The notes beneath the pieces are model-generated. The model was not told where the DNA came from. It did no database searches and worked only from the letters and a program-made list of their open reading frames with translations. Shown here piece by piece: positions 1 to 10,376 of a stretch of 39,837 nt of DNA (the stretch's first letter is position 1; the number at the start of each line of letters is the position of its first letter). Origin of the DNA: Mytilinidion resinicola (lineage: Eukaryota; Ascomycota; Dothideomycetes; Mytilinidiales; Mytilinidiaceae); assembly GCF_010093595.1 (NCBI RefSeq), contig NW_022985445.1:943387-983223 (forward strand), given 5' to 3'. The translations under genes were made by a program, and so were the position numbers.

Positions 1-300
1 CGTTCCTTTCAATCAGCAATTAAGAGGCGGCTATCTAGGCGCTTTCCGCTTCTAGACTAGCTAGAGTAGATGGAGTGAATAGACTGTTGTTGTTGTATAT
101 ATATACATCCTATGCAATTCGTGTATACATCCTTTCCGATTTGTATAGCCTTGCCGTTTTACGTATCTAATAAGCGAGTGAATATGATTGGTGGAACAAT
201 ATTAATACGGGCCGGCGCTAGGCTAGATGTAGGGGGGGTGGCAGGAAGAGAAAAGGGGGGTGATGCGGAGAGAATAGGGGGGTGGTAATTAAGCTCGTCC
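1..300 (+). mobile_element. Right end of a MULE-like DNA element (truncated by the window start)
   Basis: The segment ends at 300 with a terminal inverted repeat that reads inward from 300 as GGACGAGCTTAATTACC followed by C-rich blocks. The same terminal sequence, with C-rich blocks and a GGTGGAACAATATTAATACG-type stretch, bounds the complete element at 2488-3452, and a related version bounds the MULE at 21715-24550. The rest of the element lies left of the window. It interrupts the Fot1-like coding frame that resumes at 301, so it was inserted into that older transposon. It also supplies an LTR-free copy of the sequence interrupted by the solo LTR at 2884-3219. Assignment to MULEs rests on similarity to the transposase-bearing element. 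Confidence 0.75.
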
Positions 301-1469
301 TATAATATCCCTGAATCCACACTACGTTCCCGACGCGCTAGAACGCGTGCATGACGCAATTGCAAGCCTAACTCGAAGAAACTTACTATGCTTAAAGAGG
401 AGGCAATTATTAGATATATACTGGACCTAGATACGCGTGGGTTTTCGCCTACACTAGGCGCTGTACGCGATATAGCAGATTTACTGCTTGCTAAGCGCAG
501 TGCTGGCAAGGTTGGCTAGAAGTAGCTAAGGAACTTTGTTAACCGGATACCTAGCCTTATAACACAATTTAATTAACTATATAACTAGTAGAGGGCCCTA
601 TATAAAGATTCTATAACTATTAGGGCCTAGTTTAACCTAGTAGCGTGCACTAAAGCTATATATAGCGTTTTAGATATAAATACCTAGAACTTTAATAAGG
701 CTAGTTTTCTTTTTAGCAGGATATTATCTTAGCTTATTATTATAGGCTTAGAGAGGCGCAGCCGGCTAAAGGTAATATAGCCAGGCAATTATAAGTAGGC
801 TATAGCAATCTAGGGAGTTAATACTACTAGGTAGGTAATCCCGCTATTTATTATCTTTATAGTAAAGTACTACCTCTCTGCCTAGTATAAGGATAGAGAA
901 ATACCTAGCAATTAGGCTATTTTAGTAAGTAAGAATAGCTAGATAGCAAATAAGCTTAGTATTATATAGCTACAGCACTTTAATAAGTATATAAAGGGGA
1001 AAACTATAAGTACGCGCCGGCTGCTAATTCTAGAAAGCTATAATAGCTAGAATTTGCTAGAATTCTAGGCAATCTATAAAAAGAATAATATCTATACTCT
1101 TTATATACTGCTATATTTATTATACCTCCTATAGCTGTTTAATATAGGCTGCTTCTTACTATTAACGCGCGTGTATAGGTATTAGATTAATAGCCTAGTG
1201 CGCAACTCTATTAACTATATTACTAGGCTTAAGTTCTTACCAGCCTTTATATAGATACTGCCTAAGCTTAGACAGCTACTCTACTACTAGTATTTTTAAG
1301 CGTTGTTAAAATATATAGCTATAAAGATAGAAGATATTAGTAGGGTGCGCAGCTCGCTTACCTGCGCAGCTTGCTTACCACCTATATTAGTTACTTAATC
1401 TATTATTAAATCTAAATACTAAAGAAATATATTATACTTAGTTATATAAATTAAGAAAGTATATATTAG
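301..1469 (+). pseudogene. RIP-degraded Fot1/pogo-type (DDE_1) transposase, 5'-truncated
   Basis: Reading the frame from about 302 and ignoring stops gives the landmarks of fungal Fot1/pogo transposases. They include IPESTLRSRRAR, then LTMLKEEAIIRYILDLDTRG and the AVRDIADLLLAKRSAG block of the CENPB/Tc5-type helix-turn-helix. Further on are the first catalytic block as NFNKASF (expected NFDETGF) near 688, a LILESYNS block, and a third block ending NIGCF. About 25 in-frame stops occur, nearly all TAG at positions where glutamine or tryptophan is expected, and acidic catalytic residues became N or K. This is the CpA-to-TpA pattern of RIP. The 5' part is cut off by the element ending at 300 and the 3' part is displaced by the LTR at 1470. 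It cannot make a functional transposase. Confidence 0.85.
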
Positions 1470-2033
1470 TATTAAAGGTATAGAGTCGATGTATAGATAG
1501 AGAGATAGATAGATAAAAAGAAATTATATTAATTAAGTTCTATTCTATATTAACAGCAGCGGACTTATATATATATATATAGCATTATAAAGTGCTTATA
1601 AAACGTCCTCTAACGCTTCTATTATAAAGGTTGTATAGAAAGGATTAACAGATAGAGCGGTAGCAAAACAGAAGTAGAATTAACTAAATTAAATTTCTTT
1701 CTATTTTGTAGAGGTTGGGCCTCTATATACTTAAATATATACATACTAGAAGTTTCTTTATACTTATTAAAAGCATAGTTTATAATACTTATACTAGTAT
1801 ATTCTAGATACTTCTATATATTACAAATATAGTTAATTTATAAGAGAATCTTTCTATAAAATTCTATCTAGTTTTAGCTGGTTCTAGAAGCTTAGAAATA
1901 TAGCGCTTATTATATTCTAATATCTATAATATTTATCTAATGTTTCTTATAGTACACCTAAACGTGTATAGTTTAATAGTATTGGGAACATTATATATAA
2001 GGATATAACGCTTATGCTATTATACCTTTAATA
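1470..2033 (+). mobile_element. Solo LTR, family A (copy A1), interrupted by a family B solo LTR
   Basis: Without the insertion at 1623-1922 and its duplicated 5-bp target, this segment is about 259 bp and aligns with 19836-20101 and with the reverse complement of 18612-18874. Shared landmarks are GTATAGAGTCGATGTATAG near the start, a GATA microsatellite, TTCTATTCTATATTAACAGC and AACGCTTATGCTATTAT near the end. The better preserved copy A3 has TG...CA ends and a perfect 5-bp target duplication, which identifies the family as an LTR. Here the ends are decayed to TA...TA. The flanks ATTAG and ATTAC differ by one base. No retroelement coding sequence is attached. Confidence 0.7.
1623..1922 (-). 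mobile_element. Solo LTR, family B (copy B1), nested in LTR A1
   Basis: The 300-bp segment aligns in inverted orientation with 20278-20587. It is flanked on both sides by TCTAT (1618-1622 and 1923-1927), a perfect 5-bp target duplication as made by retroviral-type integrases. Its ends read TATAAAGG...CTAATA, the RIP-converted form of the expected TGTAAAGG...CTAACA. It splits the family A LTR between positions that are adjacent in copies A2 and A3, which confirms the junctions. Confidence 0.85.
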
Positions 2034-2487
2034 ATTACCTTTATTACCTAATATAACCTATATAATTAGACAGCCTATATATAATATATAATAGTATCCC
2101 TTATATATTCTATATTATACCTTCTTTTAATCTTTTTATATAATATATAGATATAGGCTTTCGCTATCTCTATACAGGACTTATAGATGCTATACTAACT
2201 TTTAATTAAAAGAATTATAGAATTATAACTAAACTAAATTATACTACGCCTAATAATATATTATATCTAATAGCTTTTTCTAGTAGTAGAAGTCTGCTAG
2301 TTATAAGCATATATTAGAGGTAGAGTTTACTAATAATAGGTAGATATCTTTAGAGTAGTAATAAGAGGAGATGTATATATAGCTAAGAAGGGATATATAA
2401 AGATGGCGAAAGGGACATATAACTAGTAGCCCCTGGAGAAGCATTACTTTTTAGAAGTTTATTTACTTTTTAGAGAGCGTTAAAAAA
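2034..2487. other. AT-rich decayed repeat, possibly the 3' remnant of the Fot1-like element
   Basis: No intact gene. The + frame around 2285-2440 reads, with TAG taken as Q or W, as a charged, glutamine-rich helix-like stretch ending in RRDIQRWRKGHITSSPW. That could be the C-terminal tail of the transposon interrupted at 1470, but I cannot match it to a specific family tail. The composition is strongly RIP-like. Confidence 0.35.
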
Positions 2488-3452
2488 GAACGAGCTTAAT
2501 TACCACCCCCCCTTTATCTCCGTGTTATCCCCCTTTTCTTTTCCTACTAACCCCCCTATATATTTAGCCTAGCTTCTGCTTATAATAACTTTGTTCTACT
2601 AATTAGGTTATAAGCAATAGTAGTGTTAAATAACGGTCTTAATTTACTAATACAGTACCGGACCTTTCTACCGGATAAGCAGGCCTAACGGCGATACAGG
2701 GCTCTATTTCCTTAGTCCCCGACAGTTAGCCAGCCCTTAAAGATAGCCCTCTGTCTACTCCTAAGAAGGAGGCTGTTTATAGTAAAGGAACCGGTGCAGC
2801 AAGAGGATCTTCGGGTGTAAGACCTTAGTATAATAGTGTATACAGTGTTCCTTTTCATTAGCAATAAAGAGTTGGCTATCTACTATTAGAATAAGAATAA
2901 GCGATATATTTTTTTATTCTATTATCTATATATATATATAGATACAAATCTATTTATAGATCCTTTATTCCTTTATTCTAATAAAGAACTCTTTATTCTA
3001 ATAAAGGACTTATTATATATAAAGAGGCTTTATCTTAATAAAGAGACGTTAACTCTTTATTATAACAAAGACTACGTTCTAATAAAGAACGACTAAGGTA
3101 TATTAAAACCGCTACCTTGCTCCGTAAACTCGATAATCTTAACCAGTTAATATACTAATTAGTAATACAACAGCTATTTAAACCTTACTATTTCACCACG
3201 TGCCTTATATACCTTTATATCTAGGAGCTTTCCGCTTCTTTACTAGCTAGAGTAAATAGAGTAAATAGAGTATTATTGCATATATATAAATTCTTTCCGA
3301 TTTATAGCCTTTCCAATTTATATAAGCGAGTGAATATAATTAGTAGAACAAAATTATTACCAGCCGAAGCTAGGCTAAATATAGGGGGGATGGTAGGAAG
3401 AGAAAAGGGGGGTAATGCGGAGAGAAAGGGGGGGTGGTAATTAAGCTCGTCC
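2488..3452. mobile_element. Non-autonomous MULE-like element (D), about 0.6 kb, carrying a solo LTR
   Basis: Long terminal inverted repeats of about 115 bp begin GAACGAGCTTAATTACC at 2488 and, on the reverse strand, GGACGAGCTTAATTACC at 3452. Both contain three C-rich blocks. The element is flanked by an 8-bp duplication, TTAAAAAA (2480-2487) and TTAAGAAA (3453-3460), which differs by one G-to-A transition. It has no coding capacity. Removing the LTR at 2884-3219 and its duplicated target leaves about 624 bp. The ends resemble those of the transposase-bearing MULE at 21715-24550, so D was probably mobilised in trans by a relative of that transposase. Confidence 0.8.
2884..3219 (+). mobile_element. 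Solo LTR, family C (copy C1), inside element D
   Basis: The 336-bp segment begins TATTAGAATAAGAATAAGC and ends ACCTTTATA, consistent with TG...CA ends changed by RIP. A second copy is at 19177-19524. The flanks are TCTAC and TCTAG. The related element end at 1-300 carries the uninterrupted form GGCTATCTAGGCGCTTTCC (28-46), so the insertion junction is well supported. Internally it holds repeated CTTTATTCTAATAAAG-type palindromes and a TA/GATA microsatellite. Confidence 0.75.
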
Positions 3453-3985
3453 TTAAGAAATGCTCTAGTATATGTATAACAGCTATAAAGTAAGTAGCAT
3501 GCAGTAAAGTATAAACATATAAGCGACTTTTTTAAAAGGCCATATAACAGGTTATATATGTGATTATTCTATGCTATATAATGTGTTATGGATATATCCC
3601 TTGTAAAGCATTAAGTCGTAAAGCCACTTGTAAATTTTCTTCTTCTAATACGAACAAAGCGATGAGAAATTAAAGCCTGTTCATGATTCCTACATCAGTG
3701 ACCAACCCACTCCTAAATTTAATAGGAAGCACCCTTTCAGGCCGCCCTTTTACCATCTTCGCTCCACGTCAACAAGTCTACCATTCATTCTAGTATAAGT
3801 TTGCGAATGCTAATAACATTGCGAAACCCCCTGCGAGAAAATTCTTAAGACTCGGCTTCTAATTGGATCAGCCGCTCCACGCTCCACGGGTTCGGGCTTG
3901 GCACACTCAGCTCATACGGTACTATCTCAGTATGCCCCAGGGAAGGCAGACTGTCGTTTATAGCATTTCAACCCCATGTTAGGAC
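3453..3985. other. Intergenic region, no gene seen
   Basis: Moderately AT-rich sequence between element D and the stop codon of the secreted hydrolase gene. It should hold the 3' untranslated region of that gene. No coding frame, RNA gene or repeat was recognised. Confidence 0.5.
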
Positions 3986-5553
3986 TCACGAAGGCTTAAA
4001 CCCATTCGCTACCAAGAACTCGCTAATCTCTTTGTACGCCGCAGTGGCGTTGTAATGCAGATTGATAGCATGCCCAGTGTTTGGTTGCAGGTAAGCGCTA
4101 AATGGCTTCGCATTCGGGAAGTATTTCCCCGCAGCGGCTGGAATCGAGGAAACATTGGGCAGGCCTGTGGCCATGCAGTCACCGCTACAGTAGATCGCAT
4201 CTTGGTTGCCAGTGACGATCTGGACGGGTCCACTGAATGACGAGACTTCAGGTGTTCCTCCGAGACTGAGTATCTCTCCGACCTAGAGTTTTGTGATCAG
4301 GATATGGCTGCAGGCTAAACTAGTGACTGCATACCGTATAGTGTTGCTTCTGTTGCTCTGAATAGTACAAGATCTCGGGATCAATGTTGGAAGGATAGAG
4401 GAACTGCAAAGCATAAGTCCACTGAAAGGTTGCATAGCGTACAGCGGCAAACTAACGGCGTATTGATTGGCCCATACGTCTGCCCATGTGATGTACCCTG
4501 TAGGCAAATCTTGAGGAGCCGCGGCTCCGGTTTCGTTGTATCCGGCGATAAAGTCCCAAAGCTCAGTCGTTCGCAAGATGTCCCTAGCCTCGCTAGAGGA
4601 TATGCTGAGATTACTAGCTGCAGCGCTAAACTTCTCGAGGTTGATGCCTATGCTATCAAACACAGCTTCAACCTCTTCGAACGTCGTGTTTCCGAACCGC
4701 AAAGGTTGGTTCTCGCGGGCAATCTTGGAGTTCCAGGAACTCAGAGTGGCAGCGAGGGCTGAGCCGTTGAATGAGAAGCCGGTCAGGATGATAGCATCTG
4801 TGCTGTCTGGATACATCGTTGCCAGCATGTACGATTGTTGGGAACCAAAGGAATGACCGACGTTGACGATTCTGTCGAAGGCGTGAGGAATTCCGTGCAC
4901 AGTTCCGTTGCGAAGCCCTGCGTTGATCTGATGGAGAGCAGATACTTCCGCAGGTGCCCTGAAAAGTCAGCACAGTGGGTTCTGAGGCATGTGTAGCCCT
5001 ATTCGTAGGCTTTTGGTTATTGATGGACACTTACTGGATCAAAGTGTAAGGATCGCCGTGTGAACTGTTGCCAATGCCAAATCGATCATAACTCAGGGTG
5101 CAGAAGCCGTACGAGTCTACTAGAACGTCGACATAGCTATAGTTGAAATTGTTGAAGGCGAGATCCCAATAACTAGGCATACCTGATCAGCATATGGGAT
5201 GCCACCATTGACTACACAACTTACGTTTTGTCAAAACCAATTCCATGGGTGAGCACCTGGATGACGGGCTGAGATCCGTTCATTACATCTGGTGTGCAGA
5301 ACTTGGCGCTGATATTGTACGAGCCTTCGACAGTTTGATAGCCCAGGAGTGCCGCCATTGGGTACTTTCCTCCATACTTAGCGTTGGTGTAATTCTGAGT
5401 AAACGTGGCAGCATCCTGGTTGCTAGTAAAAACTGGAACACTGTACATGAAATTCTTGGCAGATATGTCCACCGGAATGGTAATGTTCGTGCACTGCTTA
5501 GCAGCTGCAAGTCCAAAGAGAGTGAGAATAGCAAGTGACTGCATTTTTGCCAT
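3986..5553 (-). CDS. Secreted alpha/beta hydrolase (5 exons, 444 aa)
   Basis: Exons by phase and GT-AG sites are 5225-5553, 5035-5172, 4457-4958, 4335-4403 and 3986-4282; introns are 52-76 nt. The N-terminus MAKMQSLAILTLFGLAAA is a signal peptide, so the enzyme is probably secreted. The nucleophile elbow is GHSFGSQ (G-x-S-x-G) in exon 3. An aspartate in VTGNQDAIYC and a histidine in NTGHAINLHYNA complete a plausible catalytic triad in exon 5, and an HG motif (VLTHGIGFD) precedes the elbow as expected for an oxyanion hole. The substrate cannot be deduced; an esterase or lipase-like role is possible. Exons 3, 4 and 5 join in frame only if the 53-nt intron 4404-4456 and the 52-nt intron 4283-4334 are removed. 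The 3' end faces the transposon island. Confidence 0.85.
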
Positions 5554-6468
5554 TGCGATAGTCGACCTAACACAGATGATCGATCATGGAATCTGGGGGA
5601 ACGAGTTGATATAAGCCGGCCGGCGGAGAACGGCAACGCTTTACACAATAATCAGAGACCAACTATGAGTTCAATTGATCGTTGACGCGGGCATGACAGT
5701 TTGTTCTAGGAGACCCATTACCATAATAGTGAGCGGCTGAAACGTAGTTGGGCAAGCGTCAAACTAGGAGCTCCGGAAGGAGACTGATGACGCTGTGAGG
5801 GTCCAAGAATGACAATTAGCTTTGGTACCTTTCTCCGACGAGGCGACTCCGAGGAACACTCATGATTCGCGGGCCGCCGCTAAAAGCGGGAGATCGGCGA
5901 CTATCTCCGCGTCCATCAGTTGGTCAGTAAACAGTGGTATGCGTTGCCGGTCCGCTGCAGGTTCGCCTCTAAATTGTACAGCGTCAATAAACCTTGTATG
6001 TACATGAACAGAAGCGATGGAACTTGCACCTGATAGCACATAATGCCCAGGCGGGCAATATCCAATCTAATACCATATCATCATCAAAACTGAATTCTCG
6101 GGCGTTGGGCGTACTAGTGAGCAGTTGAGTTGTGGCAGGGCTCCAAAAGGAGTCGGAGCACCTGGTAGTTGTGTTATATGTGTAGTACTATGCGAGGGCG
6201 CTGTATCGTAAATGCCTGCCTTACTGGAAATCCAATCGCATAGACGTCGGGAACGGATTGCCTACCCTGCTACTAACCAGCAATGATGCCGCTGGGCTTA
6301 ACTCCACGCAGCTGGGTATCATGTAATAGCGTTCTGCGAATGTTCAACCGCCCTCTCGTCTTACCATCTGCTTATGCTAGCAGGTATTGGTACCAGGATT
6401 GCATTTGATTTTGTTCCTGGACAAAGTTCGACTATACTTGCTATCTCTCGAATCGTGGTATGTCATTC
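5554..6468. other. Intergenic region, no gene seen
   Basis: About 0.9 kb between the start of the secreted hydrolase and the end of the BEM46-type gene, both on the minus strand. It should contain the hydrolase promoter. Only short random-looking frames occur, and I recognise no repeat or RNA gene. Confidence 0.5.
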
Positions 6469-7733
6469 TCAATACTTGGCTCGTCGAATGGGTTCAGTTC
6501 GAAGGACGTGTTGTTTAAGAAACTCGTCGATGTACTCGAAATAACCAGGCTCAGCAACCGTGTCATTATGAGTGCCGTTTGGGAGATCTCGCCAGATCTT
6601 TGTGCTTGCCCGGCATGACTTATATAGCTGCGCCATATGCGAAGGCCTAAGTAGAGAAGTCAGAATGGTGCCTTTCTTGTCGTTTGACGTGATTCCATTT
6701 GCGTGCTGGTTGGGGGACAGTGGACGTGTCCATCATATTGGCGTTGACGCTGGATAAAGCCCGCGAGGTTGACTTGCGGCCCTATTGTCGGTGTACAAGC
6801 CTGCCTACGCACTTTTCAAGCGTTCCTATTCATGCACCGAAATGGGAGGCCTTGTGGAGCAGCTGACAGTTCTGTAGGAAGGACTTACGGTACAATCTCG
6901 TCCTTGAGGCCACTCAGGAACAATATAGGAATGCTGCTTATTTGTGGCAGAGTCTCTTCGCTAGGCCATATCTGATGGCATAGAGGCGCTAGGTACCGGG
7001 CTGGAGGAAAGGCACTGTACATGTGAGTTTTGCACAAACGTATTTCAAGTGATCGAAAACAATACCTTGGAATGAGTTTCCGGATCGAGAGAAATGTGTT
7101 TTCAAGAATCATTCCAGCAATGTCACCTTGCTTTTGGTTCTTCGCAGCGAGCCCAATGCTAACGGCACCTCCCAAGCTTTGCCCATACAACACAATCTTT
7201 GTCCCGCTTAGCTCGGCTCGCTTCCTGATATAGTCTATGCCTGTTTGTGCGTCTATCATGAGGCCCTTTTCGTTTGGAGTGCCTGTAGAGAGGCCATAGC
7301 CCCTGTATTGCAGCATCAGGACGTTACATCCCATGTCTTCTTCTAACACCTTAGCGATAGGCAGTCGATATCCAATGTTTCCTGCATTTCCATGAAACAT
7401 CAAGATGGTTGTGTGTATAGCAAGCTGTTTGTTGGATGGTCGAATGAGGAATGCGCTCAGTGATTCTCCGTCGGGGGTTGGAATCATCAATTCTTCGAAA
7501 TCAGATATTCCAAACTGTGGGGGCTTTGGTACATCGGTCCGCGAGCCAGCGGGGATGTTTCGAGGGTAGATTATCTCGCTGGTGGGTGTTAGAAAGGAAT
7601 ATATGAAGTACAGGCGTGGAAGTCATTACTTTTGCTTGAAGTAAAGGAGGCCACTGAGTACCGCCGCTAATCCAGAGGACGCCAGAACAGGGACGCGCAA
7701 ATACGACAGAAGGGTATCTATAGTGGACGACAT
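6469..7733 (-). CDS. bem46: BEM46/ABHD13-type alpha/beta hydrolase (4 exons, 306 aa)
   Basis: Exons are 7630-7733, 7066-7578, 6889-7014 and 6469-6646. The N-terminus has one hydrophobic membrane anchor followed by LLYFKQNEIIYPRN, a signature of BEM46 proteins. The fold motifs are FHGNAGNIGYR (oxyanion region), LQYRGYG, the nucleophile elbow GQSLGG, an acidic residue in LSGLKDEIVPP and a histidine in NGTHNDT. The length matches the family (about 300 aa). In fungi BEM46 is linked to endoplasmic reticulum or plasma membrane and cell polarity; its substrate is not settled. The last intron (6647-6888) is 242 nt, much longer than the other two (51 nt each). The gene is divergent from PRE3 across 461 bp. 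Confidence 0.9.
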
Positions 7734-8194
7734 CGCAGCTGTGGGGTTCTGTGCACTCTATTGAGAGTGCTGTCGGTGAACGAGAGGAAGCGGTGGACGA
7801 GTAGAGATACACCTGCATCGACCAAAAGCGGAGGTGCTAGCTCTATTTCGAGTAGGAAGATGATAGCTTTGCAGACACTCGCCCACGCACAGAGTCTTCA
7901 GGGGTTGGTGTCAAGAAAACTGCCAGTCAGTGCTCGACTGCATTTCACCACGCAGCCGCTGTGCGGCACAAGAGACGGACTGGAGACGAGGCTGGGGTTC
8001 CATGGTACTTGGTCACGTGCATGCGGAGCTTGGACCCACGGCCTTGTCGACCTCACGCAGACGCGCATGCTGCGTTGCCTGCAGACTCCAACCTTTCCAG
8101 TGACGACGACTTCCATCCTACTGCTCCTCCTCCTCCGCGACATACTACTCGGCAAACTGCCAATACAGCTATATCACCTAGGAGTTTCGTCGCC
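7734..8194. promoter_or_regulatory. Divergent intergenic promoter region of the BEM46-type gene and PRE3
   Basis: The start codons of two outward-facing genes lie at 7733 (-) and 8195 (+), so the 461 bp between them must hold both promoters and 5' leaders. I did not find a clear proteasome-associated control element (GGTGGCAAA). The call is positional only. Confidence 0.5.
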
Positions 8195-9097
8195 ATGCAG
8201 CCTACTGGCATGCTCGGAGAAGGTGAGCGTTGGTGCTACTTGGGAACGCCTGGAGCTCATAATGTGTAGATGGCATCCATGTCGATATGAACCACCTGAA
8301 GACAGGAGAGGTGAAGTAAGACATCACATCTCCTCAGCGGGGATAATTGTTGACCAGTGCTGTAGTCTAGGAACGTCCATGTAAGGCCAACTTTCGACCG
8401 CATCCGCCGTTTGCTTTCGCTCAGCACATTGACACTCGGATAGCATGGCCATCAACTTCAGAGATGGAGTCATATTAGGGGCGGATAGCAGAACGACCAC
8501 CGGCGCATACATCGCAAATCGAGTCACAGACAAGCTCACCCAAGTCCACGACACGATATGGTGCTGTCGATCAGGCTCCGCAGCCGACACTCAGGCCGTC
8601 GCAGACATTGTTCACTATCATTTGGGCATGTACGGCATCACAAACGACGAGCCCCCAACAACACAGACAGCCGCAGCAATGTTCCAAGAGCTGTGCTACG
8701 ACAACAAGGACCAGTTGACGTAGGTGGACCCCGAACATGTGTTCTGCGGGGCAGCAGGTGTTGATAATACTACAGGGCGGGCATGATCATTGCGGGCTAC
8801 GACGGTCGGCATGGAGGCCAAGTGTACTCGATACCGTTAGGCGGCTCCCTACACAAGCAGCCCTACGCCATTGGGGGCTCAGGTTCGACGTACATCTACG
8901 GATACTGCGACGCCAACTGGAAGGACAATATGACAGAGGCTGAAGGCGTGAACTTCGTCAAGGGTGCCCTGCAAGAAGCTATCAAATGGGACGGCAGCTC
9001 GGGAGGTGTGATTCGGATGGTAGTTCTGACGGCGAAGGGTGCGAACCGCCACCTGTACCTGCCGGATCAGCAGTACGAGGGGCCCGGAATGAACTGA
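8195..9097 (+). CDS. PRE3: 20S proteasome subunit beta-1 (PRE3), 5 exons, 228 aa
   Basis: Exons are 8195-8222, 8270-8315, 8366-8380, 8444-8719 and 8776-9097, all with GT-AG introns of 47-63 nt. The short propeptide [18 protein letters not shown] ends before the catalytic threonine in TSIMAINF, as in yeast PRE3. It is followed by [50 protein letters not shown] and [16 protein letters not shown], all diagnostic of the caspase-like beta-1 subunit. Beta-1 self-cleaves at the Gly-Thr junction during assembly of the nuclear and cytosolic proteasome core. That junction lies on exon 3, which is only 15 nt long. An in-frame upstream extension to 7961 exists but is far longer than known propeptides and was not used. 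Confidence 0.93.
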
Positions 9098-10376
9098 TGT
9101 AGCTGGGTGGCATGGGATGCGTTGCTCGGCTGCCACAATGGCGTCCTGGAGTCGGTATAGTAAATTAAGAAGACTCCAAATGCAAACGGTGCCTCAGCAC
9201 AGCTTTGTGTACACCTTGTTTGTCAACGACAAGGTGCTTTGACACGCTTCCATATCGAGAGAAAAAGACACTCGTTATTTCAAGCAACCTATAGACTCGC
9301 TGGGACACCTCAGAGGCGGTGTTTCTACTTATGGGATGATTCTAATACTTCTAGTAGGGTAAAAAGGCACTAGAAAGAGTGGCAGAAGAGTACACAGCAA
9401 GATAGAACGAGAGACTGTACTAGTCAACAGTGACTCGAGCTACCTTCGTCTGTGCCAAGCCACTGCCATGCTCCATACCGTGGTGTCTGCTATCGTGTAG
9501 CGCTTTATTACATCTTTAAACGAGGCAATTGGTGGGCTCGTAGGCCGACAGCTGCTCAGCCTCGCTGGCCATGCTCCGGGACGCCCCATATTGCCTAGTA
9601 ACAAAGGACTCCGCGTGGGGTGCGTTTTGCTTCTTCGTCGTCAACGCGAAGTATGGGCTCAGAATGGGCTTCAAGTGGGCTCAGAACAGGCGGTCTGACG
9701 CATTGTAGAAGCACTCGCTTTTTGCACAGGACGAAGCAGCGGGCAGGGACTGAGGTCGCATGGAGACAATAATAAGAGGGTCGTGGCTGGTGCTCGGCTG
9801 CTATCAGGAGCGATTCTTATGACGCGAGCCCCTCCAACCCGAAGTCGACTTGGACCGCACCCACGCCCGTCTCAACACCGCACTCCACATCGCCGGACAG
9901 AAGATCGCGCTTTTCACGTGCAGCCCGGCCTTGCCGTCCAATTCGCTTTGGCTACGGCAGCATCGGTCAAGGAGTGCTGTCCAGCAGCGGACGGGAGACG
10001 CCCCTCTTGCTTTCGTTCCAAGTTGCAGTGCGCAGTTCCGCCGTGGCGGCTCTTATCAGTATAGCATCACCAACAGCCTCCTCCCTCTCCTCGCCACCAC
10101 CGCCTCCGTCCAGGCGCCGACTCGATTCCACCGGCCTTGCCCTCCATTCCACCCCCGCCGCCGACCCGCGTCGCGCCCGCCCTGTCGCGTCGCCGTCTCC
10201 GCTGCTTTGATGCGAGCGCGATAGCAGTTTGCTCAACCTCCAAGTCTCCCCTCGACTTGCCATCGCCCGCTCAGTGGCCTCGTCGAGTCCACTCTCAACT
10301 TGCGCGAGCTGCGTAGCCGCCGCGTCGTGCACACGCTGACCATACTCCCCAATCTGCGCTGGACACCGCGGCTGGA
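9098..10376. other. Intergenic region / 5' leader of the cyclin gene
   Basis: This 1.3-kb stretch holds the PRE3 3' end and the upstream region of the cyclin gene. 10080-10200 is pyrimidine-rich (CCTCC/CCGCC runs), as in many fungal promoters and leaders. Overlapping open frames here have skewed, low-complexity composition and no recognisable domain. A short direct repeat GGGCTCAGAA occurs at about 9657 and 9678. Confidence 0.5.

Noticed and set aside
7961..8269. Upstream in-frame extension of PRE3 from an earlier ATG
   Set aside because: It would add 78 low-complexity residues before a propeptide that is normally about 20 residues.
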